From: an uncultured Candidatus Saccharibacteria bacterium | Lineage (GTDB): Bacteria; Patescibacteria; Saccharimonadia; Saccharimonadales; Nanosynbacteraceae | Reading direction: 5' to 3' | Length of the DNA stretch: 13,959 nucleotides | NCBI GenBank assembly: GCA_947097375.1 | Contig: CAMURE010000010.1 | Location: 1 to 13,959 of the forward strand | Part shown: one piece after another, positions 1 to 6,178 of the stretch | How positions within the stretch are numbered: the stretch's first letter is position 1 | Layout of the letters: each line of letters starts with the position of its first letter | Program-made: the position numbers and the translations under genes | The notes under the pieces: generated by a model | Databases searched by the model: none | The model's input: only the letters and a program-made list of their open reading frames with translations | Told to the model about the DNA's origin: nothing

Positions 1-504
1 CAACTTGATACGATTGGTCGAAGTGTTTATATCAATTTTGGTAGGCGTGCTACTGGCGTGCTAGCCAAAATTGATACAGGTGCAGATAGCTCATCAGTGT
101 GGGCGAGCAATATTCGTGTTGATAAAGACGGTATCTTGAAGTTTGCCCTATTCGGCAAAGGCTCGCCTTACTATAACGGGAAGATTTTCAAGCGAACGGA
201 TTTCACTGTAGCAATGGTACGCAGCTCATCTGGACATGAGCAAATTCGCTATAGAACACATTTTACCGTGACTATCAAGGGGCGTAAAATTAAAGCGCTA
301 TTTAACCTCTCGGATCGTTCTGGTAATCTCTACCCAGTCCTGATAGGACGTCGTACTGTTGCGGGCAAGTTCTTGGTTGATGTGCGCGAGGGTGATGCGG
401 CACATCGATACAAATATGCTGCCGATAACAAAGTGCTGAATAAGGAGCTGGCGAAGAATCCCCACAAGTTTTATAAAAAATACCATAAACCAAAGGATAA
501 GTAG
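1..504 (+). CDS. Retropepsin-like aspartic/'ATP-dependent zinc' protease (PF05618), 5' end outside window
   Basis: The reading frame is open from base 1 (starting QLDTIGRSVY), so the true start lies upstream; an apparent GTG at 58 is internal. The visible part is about 167 residues. It carries the DTGA-type aspartic protease motif (IDTGADSSS, bases 73-84 for DTGA) followed by a small beta-rich domain and the family-typical end PVLIGRR...FLVDV. This matches the PF05618 family, often labelled RimK/LysX-associated or RimB-like protease, which has one retropepsin-like domain. The C-terminus is basic (KKYHKPKDK). The stop at 502-504 is two bases before the rimK start, so the two are almost certainly co-transcribed. 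Known for the family: the gene often neighbours rimK and is proposed to act on the same substrate. That it trims or processes a RimK-modified protein here is inference. Confidence 0.85.
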   Translation, partial: QLDTIGRSVYINFGRRATGVLAKIDTGADSSSVWASNIRVDKDGILKFALFGKGSPYYNGKIFKRTDFTVAMVRSSSGHEQIRYRTHFTVTIKGRKIKALFNLSDRSGNLYPVLIGRRTVAGKFLVDVREGDAAHRYKYAADNKVLNKELAKNPHKFYKKYHKPKDK

Positions 505-506
505 TC

Positions 507-1424
507 ATGAATATTGCAATCCTCAGCAACGGTAACATCAACTACTCTACCCTCCGCCTCAGAGAAGAGGCTGAAAAACGTGGCCATCAAATTAAGGTTA
601 TCAAGTATAAAAACTGCTATGTATCAATTGATGAGCGACATCCAAAGGTGATTTATCGTGGTAAGGAGATCGGTAATTTTGACGTGTTTATCCCGCGGAT
701 TGCTAGTTATATGACACGTTACGGGACGGCGGTGGTGCGGCAGCTAGAGATGGCGAATCCGCAGGCGTTTTTTATGAATCGATCGATTGCTATTACTCGG
801 GCACGTGACAAATTACGTTCTACCCAGCTGCTGGCTCGGGCTGGCGTGGCGATCCCGAAGACGGTGTTCTCGCGCAATGAAACGGACATTGATGTACTGC
901 TGGACGAGATTGGCGGTACGCCGGCGATTATCAAGCTGGCGCGCGGGACACATGGCAATGGCGTGGTGTTAGCGGAGACGATCAAGGCTGCCAAGTCAGT
1001 CATGCAGGCGTTTTATCTCAGTAATTCTGACGGCACAAACGTCTTGTTGCAGGAATTTATCAAAGAGTCAGCCGGCACCGATATTCGGGCATTTGTGGTC
1101 GGTAGTCAAGTGGTGGCTAGTATGAAGCGGCAGAGTTTGGATGATGATTTTCGCAGTAATTTACATAAAGGCGGCGAGGGAACGGCTATCAAGCTGATGC
1201 CTGATGAGCAAAAAATGTGTGTCAAGGCCGCCAAGGCAATGGGCCTAGTAGTGGCCGGCGTTGATTTTATGCGCTCCAGTCGTGGTGCATTGGTGCTGGA
1301 GGTGAATGCTAGTCCAGGGTTTGGTATTGAAAAAGTGACGGGCCGCAATGTGGCTGGTCGGATCATCGACTATATTGATCGCAATGCCAAGCGCGGTAAT
1401 AAAAAAGATAAAGTCGGCGCCTGA
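507..1424 (+). CDS. rimK: RimK-type ATP-grasp alpha-L-glutamate ligase
   Basis: A 305-residue protein very close in length and order of motifs to E. coli RimK, which adds glutamates to the C-terminus of ribosomal protein S6. It begins MNIAILS, has the FDVFIPRI segment (58-65), ARDKLRSTQLLAR (99-111), ATP-binding lysines K102 and K143 (IIKLARGTHG), the QEFIKE adenine-binding stretch (182-187), DIR (192-194), and the metal-binding triad D253, E265 and N267 in AGVDF and LEVNASPG. All catalytic positions I can place are intact. ATG is at 507, two bases after the upstream protease stop; AAAGGA at 492-497 can serve as its Shine-Dalgarno. The enzyme is cytoplasmic. The target is probably S6 or another protein terminus, but this cannot be read from the sequence; related ATP-grasp ligases use other acceptors. 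The lysine-rich tail (GNKKDKVGA) is an extension relative to the core fold. Confidence 0.92.
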   Translation: MNIAILSNGNINYSTLRLREEAEKRGHQIKVIKYKNCYVSIDERHPKVIYRGKEIGNFDVFIPRIASYMTRYGTAVVRQLEMANPQAFFMNRSIAITRARDKLRSTQLLARAGVAIPKTVFSRNETDIDVLLDEIGGTPAIIKLARGTHGNGVVLAETIKAAKSVMQAFYLSNSDGTNVLLQEFIKESAGTDIRAFVVGSQVVASMKRQSLDDDFRSNLHKGGEGTAIKLMPDEQKMCVKAAKAMGLVVAGVDFMRSSRGALVLEVNASPGFGIEKVTGRNVAGRIIDYIDRNAKRGNKKDKVGA

Positions 1425-1433
1425 AGATAAACT

Positions 1434-1442
1434 TGCTATAAT
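1434..1442 (+). promoter_or_regulatory. Extended -10 promoter of the DUF192 gene (leaderless type)
   Basis: TGC-TATAAT at 1434-1442. The hexamer ends six bases before the ATG at 1449, so transcription should start at or next to the start codon. No TTGACA-like -35 at the usual distance and no Shine-Dalgarno are visible. The promoter lies just downstream of the rimK stop. Confidence 0.75.
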
Positions 1443-1448
1443 GAGAGT

Positions 1449-1934
1449 ATGAGTGCAAAGTCGGCGTCGATAGTGCAGCGGATCATCGTTTGGGTGATCG
1501 TGCTCGGTGTGCTGGCTGGGGTTGGCTACTGCGTATGGACGGTAGCGAACCAGATGAATAAAAAATACACGACTGTCGACATCGGCAAGGGTACATTTCG
1601 GGCAGAGGTCGCCGATACGGACGAGACGCGGGCGCGTGGCTTGGGCGGTCGGCAAGAACTGGGCAAGAGCGAGGGGATGTTGTTCGTGGCCGAGAAAGAC
1701 GGCGATATACCAATATGGATGAAGAATATGCATATCCCGATCGATATCATCTGGCTGGACGCCAAGAAAAAGGTGGTGCACGTCAAGCGTGATGCCTGGC
1801 CTGATAATGAGCCGCATGAGGTATATCACACGCCAGTTCCGGCGCGGTATGTACTGGAGCTACCGGCAGGTAGTGCCAAGGAGCATAGCATCAAACCAGG
1901 CGTCACCGCGCGGTTTAGTACAGAGGTGCAGTGA
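1449..1934 (+). CDS. Membrane-anchored DUF192 (PF02643) protein
   Basis: A 161-residue protein. Residues 11-33 form one hydrophobic N-terminal segment (RIIVWVIVLGVLAGVGYCVW), an uncleaved anchor or signal sequence. Residues about 42-158 are a DUF192 domain: the family landmarks ETRARGLGGR (59-68), EGMLFV (75-80), IWMKNMHIPIDIIWLD (89-104), VVHVKRD (109-115) and PARYVLELPAG (131-141) are all present. The family is small, beta-rich, mostly extracytoplasmic and of unknown biochemical role, so no function is assigned. The domain should face the outside of the cell. It overlaps the next gene by one base (TGATG), which indicates translational coupling. Start choice: the ATG at 1449 sits six bases after a perfect TATAAT. 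Confidence 0.88.
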   Translation: MSAKSASIVQRIIVWVIVLGVLAGVGYCVWTVANQMNKKYTTVDIGKGTFRAEVADTDETRARGLGGRQELGKSEGMLFVAEKDGDIPIWMKNMHIPIDIIWLDAKKKVVHVKRDAWPDNEPHEVYHTPVPARYVLELPAGSAKEHSIKPGVTARFSTEVQ

Positions 1935-2425
1935 TGAGCATGGTATTGTTATTCGGTGGCGTGGCTGTGGCGGTGGCGGCACTGGTGTTCGTGTTGAACC
2001 GGCGATTTGGCGTGTTGGCACTAGCGCTGGCGGCCGGCGTACTGTTGGCGGAATTATGGGCGGAGTGGTTGGCCGGGGTGATCGGCGGGCTAGGTGTTAG
2101 TAGCGTGGTGGGATTACCGAACGGTGTTGTCGCGACGATTATCCTGACGGTGGGGCCGCTGGTGCTATTATTAATCACCGGGCCAAAGGGACATGGCAAG
2201 TTACTACGGCTAGTCTCGGCGGTGCTGGTCGGCGTGTTAGCGGCGGCGGTGCTGGTGCGGCCACTGGGCAAGTTTATGACCTTGGACGCGGAGGCGATGA
2301 AGACGTACAAATTGCTGAGTAACTGGTGGTACTACGTGGCAACTGTCGGGCTAGTGGTTGGCTTGGTTGACATGAGCGTACCGCTCAAGGCCAAGCCGCC
2401 CGCTGCCAAGAAAGCAAAGCGTTGA
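1934..2425 (+). CDS. Small polytopic membrane protein, unknown function
   Basis: A 163-residue hydrophobic protein starting at ATG 1934, overlapping the DUF192 stop by one base; GAGGTG at 1923-1928 is a suitable Shine-Dalgarno. A GTG three bases earlier is in frame but less likely. Hydrophobic stretches give roughly five membrane segments: about residues 2-19, 25-45, 60-80, 88-107 and 133-150. The C-terminus is lysine-rich and probably cytoplasmic (KAKPPAAKKAKR). I do not recognise a family. The layout (five short helices, N-out or N-in uncertain) loosely resembles CvpA-type or small scaffold membrane proteins, but I see no diagnostic motif. Its tight coupling with the DUF192 protein suggests both act in the envelope. 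The stop codon overlaps the -35 element of the following tRNA promoter. Confidence 0.7.
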   Translation: MSMVLLFGGVAVAVAALVFVLNRRFGVLALALAAGVLLAELWAEWLAGVIGGLGVSSVVGLPNGVVATIILTVGPLVLLLITGPKGHGKLLRLVSAVLVGVLAAAVLVRPLGKFMTLDAEAMKTYKLLSNWWYYVATVGLVVGLVDMSVPLKAKPPAAKKAKR

Positions 2426-2450
2426 AAACGCCGTCCTTCTGTGATAAAAT
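2422..2450 (+). promoter_or_regulatory. Sigma70-type promoter of tRNA-Lys
   Basis: TTGAAA at 2422-2427 and TAAAAT at 2445-2450 separated by exactly 17 bases, with TGA before the -10 hexamer. The predicted start near 2457 gives a 5' leader of about 37 bases before the tRNA. It is the only promoter in the window with a clearly consensus-like -35. The -35 lies over the stop codon of the preceding membrane protein gene. Confidence 0.75.
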
Positions 2451-2493
2451 GTGAAAGTCGCGTTCTCGCTTCGTTGCGCTGCACGGCATACAC

Positions 2494-2570
2494 GGGCCCA
2501 TAGCTCAGTTGGTTAGAGCACCTGCCTTTTAAGCAGGGTGTCCCGGGTTCAAGCCCCGGTGGGCCCTCCA
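2494..2570 (+). tRNA. tRNA-Lys (anticodon TTT), CCA encoded
   Basis: A 77-base cloverleaf. The acceptor is GGGCCCA (2494-2500) paired with TGGGCCC (2560-2566). The D arm is GCTC...GAGC. The anticodon stem CCTGC/GCAGG has loop CTTTTAA with anticodon TTT at 2528-2530. The T arm is CCGGG-TTCAAGC-CCCGG. CCA is encoded at 2568-2570. The discriminator base (position 73, base 2567) is T, where bacterial tRNA-Lys usually has A or G. All stems pair fully, so the gene looks functional. It has its own promoter and terminator. Confidence 0.97.
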
Positions 2571-2580
2571 AGTGGAGAAT

Positions 2581-2607
2581 AATCCTAGTTCAGAACTAGG
2601 GTTTTTT
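2581..2607 (+). terminator. Intrinsic terminator after tRNA-Lys
   Basis: Stem CCTAGTT (2584-2590) and AACTAGG (2594-2600) with a CAG loop, extendable by weak A-T and G-T pairs, then GTTTTTT (2601-2607). It sits 11 bases after the tRNA CCA end. Confidence 0.85.
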
Positions 2608-2660
2608 AATTCGCGTATTCATTATCAGGTGATTTGATGTAAGTCTGGCCGCACTTCGCG

Positions 2661-2666
2661 TATACT
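2661..2666 (+). promoter_or_regulatory. -10 element of comEC (leaderless type)
   Basis: TATACT at 2661-2666, ending six bases before the ATG at 2673. No Shine-Dalgarno precedes the ATG. Unlike the other five of this type it has no TG extension (GCG precedes the hexamer). A TTGATG at 2634-2639 is too far (21 bases) to be a good -35. Confidence 0.6.
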
Positions 2667-2672
2667 AACTAT

Positions 2673-4127
2673 ATGAAGTCTCTCGGCCTCACTCAGCGTT
2701 TGCATGTGTCGTGGCTGTTGGCAGCGGCTGGTGTCGGCATTGTCATCGGCGTTATCGGCGTAATGCGAGCGCCGTACGGGTTGTTTGCTGGTTGGATGTG
2801 GTTGGTGGCAGGGATGGTATTAGCCCTAGTGTCACTTGTCGGAGCGCGGCGCTGGCTGGTCATAGTGGCTCTAGCCGGTGGGGTGCTCATTGGGCTGTGG
2901 CGAGGTAGTTTTGGGCAAATTGGCCTGGAGCACTATCAAGCGCTGATCGGTCAAACGGTGCGGCTGAGCGGGCGGGTGCTGGAAGATCCTGACGTCGATA
3001 AAAAGGGGCAGACAGTGCTGCGCCTGGGTGACATTGTGAGTAATGATCGGCGGCTGCCTGGCAATGTCTGGGTGGTGACAGCGCATAACCAGGCGATTAA
3101 ACGCAGCGACGTGGTCACCGTTCGGGGTGCGCTAACCGATGGGTTTGGGGCGTTTGCGGCGCGGATGTCTAGAGCAACAGTCGAGCGAGTGACGCGCGAG
3201 CAACCAGGCGACGTGGCGGTGGGCGTCCGTGATTGGTTCGCGGAGCGGGTGCGGCGGTACGTGCCTGAGTCGGAGGCGGCACTGGGCCTCGGGTTCTTGA
3301 TGGGCTTACGGCGGGCATTGCCGCTGGAGTTAATGACGGCGCTGCAGGTGGCGGGCTTGACGCATGTGATCGTGGCCAGTGGCTATAACCTAACGATTTT
3401 AGTGCGGCTGGCGCGGCGACTGTTCGTTCGGGTGTCGAAATATCTGGCAGCACTGAGTGCCGGCGCGATGATCATTGGCTTTATGGCGATGACCGGCCTC
3501 AGTCCGAGTATGTCGCGGGCCGGGCTGGTGGCGGGCCTCAGCCTAGCCGCGTGGTATTATGGCCGGACGATTCATCCACTGGTGCTGCTACCGGTCGCTG
3601 CGGCGATAACGCTACTTATCAATCCGCAGTTTGGCTGGAACGATCTCGGCTGGCAATTGAGCTTTGCGGCGTTTAGCGGGGTGATTATCCTGGCGCCGCT
3701 ATCGCAGCGATACTTTTTTGGTACGAAGCCGCCCGGGGTGATCCGGCAGATTATCGGCGAGACGGTGTCGGCCCAGATCATGACGTTACCGCTGCTCGTA
3801 GCGTCATTTGGTGTGATCAGTAACGTGGCGCTGATCGCGAATGTGCTCATCCTGCCATTGGTACCGCTGGCGATGCTATTGACCTTTGTGATTGGCGTGT
3901 GCGCAGATGTGCCGGTGGTGGCTGGACTCGTCGCCGCGCCGACGACGTGGCTGCTCCAGTATATGGTCGGCGTTGCCACGTGGCTGGCAGGGCTGGACTG
4001 GGCGCAGCTGGAGGTGAACTTGAGCTGGCTATGGGTAATCATTACCTACCTCATCATTATCGGGGCAATGTGGTGGATGCGGCGACAGACCGGGCTGCGG
4101 CTGCGCGAGAGTAATGTGGTTGAGTAG
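2673..4127 (+). CDS. comEC: ComEC/Rec2 competence membrane channel, lacking the MBL nuclease domain
   Basis: A 484-residue polytopic membrane protein. An N-terminal set of hydrophobic segments (residues about 13-78) leads into a DUF4131-like OB-fold segment (about 92-175, with QTVRLSGRVLEDPD). Next comes the Competence domain (PF03772, about 195-470) with the family signature GLTHVIVASGYN (228-239), the MTGLSPSMSRAG segment and several further membrane helices. ComEC forms the inner-membrane channel for single-stranded DNA during natural transformation. The usual C-terminal metallo-beta-lactamase domain is absent: the protein ends soon after the last helix with a short charged tail (RRQTGLRLRESNVVE). 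No frameshift is seen at the end, so this appears to be a natural short form. It is transcribed alone from a -10 six bases before the ATG and is followed by 165 non-coding bases. Confidence 0.9.
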   Translation: MKSLGLTQRLHVSWLLAAAGVGIVIGVIGVMRAPYGLFAGWMWLVAGMVLALVSLVGARRWLVIVALAGGVLIGLWRGSFGQIGLEHYQALIGQTVRLSGRVLEDPDVDKKGQTVLRLGDIVSNDRRLPGNVWVVTAHNQAIKRSDVVTVRGALTDGFGAFAARMSRATVERVTREQPGDVAVGVRDWFAERVRRYVPESEAALGLGFLMGLRRALPLELMTALQVAGLTHVIVASGYNLTILVRLARRLFVRVSKYLAALSAGAMIIGFMAMTGLSPSMSRAGLVAGLSLAAWYYGRTIHPLVLLPVAAAITLLINPQFGWNDLGWQLSFAAFSGVIILAPLSQRYFFGTKPPGVIRQIIGETVSAQIMTLPLLVASFGVISNVALIANVLILPLVPLAMLLTFVIGVCADVPVVAGLVAAPTTWLLQYMVGVATWLAGLDWAQLEVNLSWLWVIITYLIIIGAMWWMRRQTGLRLRESNVVE

Positions 4128-4173
4128 CCGTGGATGATTATGGTAGGTCACTTATCCCGCTCATGCTTGAGGA

Positions 4174-4201
4174 AACCTGATGCATGTACTACTATCAGGT
4201 T
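4174..4201 (+). other. Hairpin in the comEC-orphan gene interval
   Basis: Inverted repeat AACCTGAT (4174-4181) and ATCAGGTT (4194-4201) around a 12-base loop, 47 bases after the comEC stop. There is no T-tract after it (TATTC follows), so it is at best a weak terminator and could equally be an operator. The rest of 4128-4292 holds only the weak promoter and Shine-Dalgarno of the next gene. Confidence 0.4.
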
Positions 4202-4263
4202 ATTCAGCTGATCACTTGGGATGGGTGGGTACAGGTTCAATCCTCGGGCGATGGCTAGAGAGG

Positions 4264-4288
4264 TATAACATTATTCAATCTGGAGGAG
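4264..4288 (+). promoter_or_regulatory. Possible -10 and strong Shine-Dalgarno of the orphan gene
   Basis: TATAAC at 4264-4269 may be the -10. GGAGGAG at 4282-4288 is a strong Shine-Dalgarno four bases before the ATG at 4293 and fixes that start. No -35 is convincing. The ribosome site is much clearer than the promoter. Confidence 0.5.
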
Positions 4289-4292
4289 TGAA

Positions 4293-5285
4293 ATGGGCAA
4301 AGAAAGAATAGGTGGAGATAGCAGTAATCAAGGCCAGGGCTTGACGGGTCCATGGGAGGGGCTGGCGGCTGCATCGGATAATTATGGTGAGCAACAGCCT
4401 GATAAGGCTGAAGTCCATGGGGATATACAAGGTGGTGACGAGGTACAGAGAGAGCACGAGGTGGCCACTCCGATGACACTTGAGGAGTTTCGTCGAACAT
4501 ATGCGACAATCGACAATGTATATAACGAATACAGCGATAAAACGCATGAGACCAAGCGAGGCGATCAGCGGCAACGCGCGGAAGTTTTAGCTAACCAAGA
4601 AAGACAAATTAAAGAAGCTCGGAAGGAGTTCGACAGGAGGTGTAGGGAAATTAGAGAAGCAGCGTCTGTGCAGATGCAGCAAATTCAGGAGTCAACGAAG
4701 GTTTCCCAGACCTTGGCTGTGATTAAAGAAGAAAGTTCGAAATGCATGAATGAGGCGATAGCACCCCTCGTTGCAGCCGATGAGATTAGTGATGAGACAT
4801 TACGTCAATTTGTTCGTGACTTTAATGAGCAGCGGAAGCGAGGCGAGCTGACACTTGATGACATACAGTTATCGTATTTTGTGGTGGCTATTGCCGAAAG
4901 GAACTCTCAACATCGAAAAGATGTCCTGCGGACCAACGCAGACCTTGAATGTGAGGAGGTTACTCCTCTGGATGCGGAGCTAGGCGAGGCATCTCCCGGG
5001 GTATATTTAACAAATAATTGTGAAGCTTTGTCAGGGGAGCGTCAGTACCCTGTTCTGCAACCTCCGCTGGATGTGTTGGAGCGGAGGAGCGAGAATATGA
5101 TCGAGGGATATGTCAGAGGCATACTACAGAAGTATGTTGATGAGGGGGTTATCTCTCGTCAGTATAGTGTATATATCAACAAAGGAGAATATCACGATGG
5201 TGTGCATATCTGGGAGGTACATATAGAATCAGATTCTGGTGGCTTCGTTCTCTCAGAAGACACCACTGACTGGCTCAATAGTTAA
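4293..5285 (+). CDS. Orphan hypothetical protein with central coiled coil
   Basis: A 330-residue soluble protein that I do not recognise. Residues 1-60 are polar, Gly/Gln-rich and probably disordered. Residues about 62-135 are helical and strongly charged (RQRAEVLANQERQIKEARKE and following), likely a coiled coil. Residues about 135-215 look helical (LAVIKEESSK, DETLRQFVRDFNEQRKRGEL). Residues about 262-330 look like a mixed alpha/beta domain (MIEGYVRGILQKYVDEGVIS, then VHIWEVHIESDSGGFVLSED). No signal peptide or membrane segment is visible. Cysteines are scattered (117, 151, 220, 243) without a metal-site pattern. It differs from its neighbours in local codon use: arginines 115, 116, 118 and 121 are all AGG or AGA, whereas surrounding genes favour CGN. 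It sits alone between comEC and yebC with its own Shine-Dalgarno. A lineage-specific or transferred gene is the simplest reading; no function is proposed. Confidence 0.75.
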   Translation: MGKERIGGDSSNQGQGLTGPWEGLAAASDNYGEQQPDKAEVHGDIQGGDEVQREHEVATPMTLEEFRRTYATIDNVYNEYSDKTHETKRGDQRQRAEVLANQERQIKEARKEFDRRCREIREAASVQMQQIQESTKVSQTLAVIKEESSKCMNEAIAPLVAADEISDETLRQFVRDFNEQRKRGELTLDDIQLSYFVVAIAERNSQHRKDVLRTNADLECEEVTPLDAELGEASPGVYLTNNCEALSGERQYPVLQPPLDVLERRSENMIEGYVRGILQKYVDEGVISRQYSVYINKGEYHDGVHIWEVHIESDSGGFVLSEDTTDWLNS

Positions 5286-5301
5286 CCCCTCGCCCGTTTT
5301 C

Positions 5302-5333
5302 TGCTATACTAAAAGAAACGAATTTTCTGGAGG
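5302..5333 (+). promoter_or_regulatory. yebC promoter and Shine-Dalgarno
   Basis: Extended -10 TGC-TATACT at 5302-5310, then Shine-Dalgarno GGAGG at 5329-5333, nine bases before the ATG at 5343. The predicted mRNA leader is about 26 bases, in contrast to the leaderless promoters nearby. Confidence 0.75.
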
Positions 5334-5342
5334 CATAGACAC

Positions 5343-6059
5343 ATGGCAGGACACAGTAAATGGGCGACGACGCACCGGCAGAAAGCGATTGTTGATGCGA
5401 AGCGTGGCGCGATTTTCACGAAATTGGGTAATCAAATTGCAATTGCGGCGCGCGGCGGCACTGATCCGACATTAAATGCAAGTTTGGCAATGGCCATTGA
5501 AAAAGCCAAGGCTGCCAATATGCCAAGCGCTAATATCCAGCGGGCGATTGACCGCGTGGCTGACAAAAGCGCAGCAGCGCTGGAAGAGATTGCCTATGAA
5601 GGCTATGGTCCGGGCGGCGTCGGCATCATCATCGAAACAGCAACGGACAATCGCAACCGCACTTTGCCAGAAGTGAAAACCGCGCTGGTCAAAAACGGCG
5701 GGCGCATCGCTGACGCTGGTAGTGTGGCATTTCAGTTTACCCGCAAGGGCGTGATCACCGTGGAAGGTACGGGTGAGGAATTGCTGCTGCAAGTGTTGGA
5801 TGCTGGTGCCGAAGATGCAGTTGAGGAAGACGGCGAGATTATCGTCTACACCGAGCTGAAAGATCTGGCGAACGTTAGAAATGCCTTGGCCGAGCAGGGT
5901 CTGAAGGTAAAAGATGCCGAGCTGCGCTACATCGCCAATACACCAGTTGAGGTCGCGGATACGGAAACGGCACAGAAATTGATGAAGGTGGTTGACGCGC
6001 TGGACGACCTAGACGACGTAGTGAATGTGCATACCAATGCCGATATCACTGCGGAGTGA
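5343..6059 (+). CDS. yebC: YebC/TACO1-family translation/regulatory factor
   Basis: A 238-residue cytoplasmic protein, normal length for the family. It opens with the hallmark MAGHSKWATTHRQKAIVDAK and AKRGAIFTKL. It continues with NMPSANIQRAI (59-69), the YEGYGPGGVGIIIE signature (84-97), TDNRNRT and GSVAFQF, and ends with the third domain (VVDALDDLDDVVNVHTNAD). The family was long annotated as transcriptional regulators (PmpR); more recent work on TACO1/YebC proteins points to relief of ribosome stalling at proline-rich stretches. YebC commonly precedes ruvC in bacteria, as here, though a lamin-tail gene is placed between them. It has its own promoter, strong Shine-Dalgarno and terminator, so it is probably a single-gene transcript. 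Confidence 0.95.
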   Translation: MAGHSKWATTHRQKAIVDAKRGAIFTKLGNQIAIAARGGTDPTLNASLAMAIEKAKAANMPSANIQRAIDRVADKSAAALEEIAYEGYGPGGVGIIIETATDNRNRTLPEVKTALVKNGGRIADAGSVAFQFTRKGVITVEGTGEELLLQVLDAGAEDAVEEDGEIIVYTELKDLANVRNALAEQGLKVKDAELRYIANTPVEVADTETAQKLMKVVDALDDLDDVVNVHTNADITAE

Positions 6060-6071
6060 CCTGCGTTTAGG

Positions 6072-6093
6072 TCATGTATTGATCATGTATTGA
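6072..6093 (+). repeat. Two perfect 11-bp tandem copies before the yebC terminator
   Basis: TCATGTATTGA at 6072-6082 is repeated exactly at 6083-6093. The last two bases of the second copy begin the terminator stem. The first copy also overlaps a 6-bp hairpin (TGACCT 6057-6062 with AGGTCA 6069-6074) that includes the yebC stop codon. Confidence 0.85.
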
Positions 6094-6115
6094 GCGCCCC
6101 CGACGGCGCTCTTTT
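6092..6115 (+). terminator. Intrinsic terminator of yebC
   Basis: GC-rich 7-bp stem GAGCGCC (6092-6098) and GGCGCTC (6105-6111), loop CCCGAC, then TTTT (6112-6115) followed by GCGTTT. It is 33 bases after the yebC stop. Confidence 0.85.
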
Positions 6116-6141
6116 GCGTTTGGGAGAAATTTCTTTTACAA

Positions 6142-6172
6142 TATAATCAGTCAACATAAGCCAAGCAGGGAG
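6142..6172 (+). promoter_or_regulatory. Promoter and Shine-Dalgarno of the lamin-tail protein gene
   Basis: TATAAT at 6142-6147, with a partial -35 (TTGGGA, 6120-6125, 16-base spacer). Shine-Dalgarno AGGGAG at 6167-6172 lies six bases before the ATG at 6179. The mRNA leader is predicted at about 25 bases. Confidence 0.7.
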
Positions 6173-6178
6173 TTCACA

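Noticed and set aside
1245..1829. Minus-strand open frame of 194 codons across rimK and the DUF192 gene
   Set aside because: It spans two clear plus-strand genes and the promoter between them, and its translation (rich in His/Pro/Arg) is not protein-like.
2332..2571. Minus-strand open frame starting MEGPPGLEPGTPCLKG
   Set aside because: It is the well-known false protein obtained by translating a tRNA gene (here tRNA-Lys) antisense, extended into the membrane protein gene.
4134..4211. 25-codon plus-strand frame (MIMVGHLSRSCLRKPDAC...) after comEC
   Set aside because: No Shine-Dalgarno or -10 at the usual places and too short to judge by composition; it also contains the inverted repeat.
4230..4252. 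T-arm-like GGTTCAATCC suggesting a second tRNA or an att remnant
   Set aside because: Flanking bases do not form a five-base T stem, and no acceptor or anticodon arm can be placed around it.
507..6059. Possible UGA recoding as in Gracilibacteria/Absconditabacteria
   Set aside because: rimK, DUF192, the membrane protein and yebC all end in TGA at the family-expected length, and no gene has an in-frame TGA.
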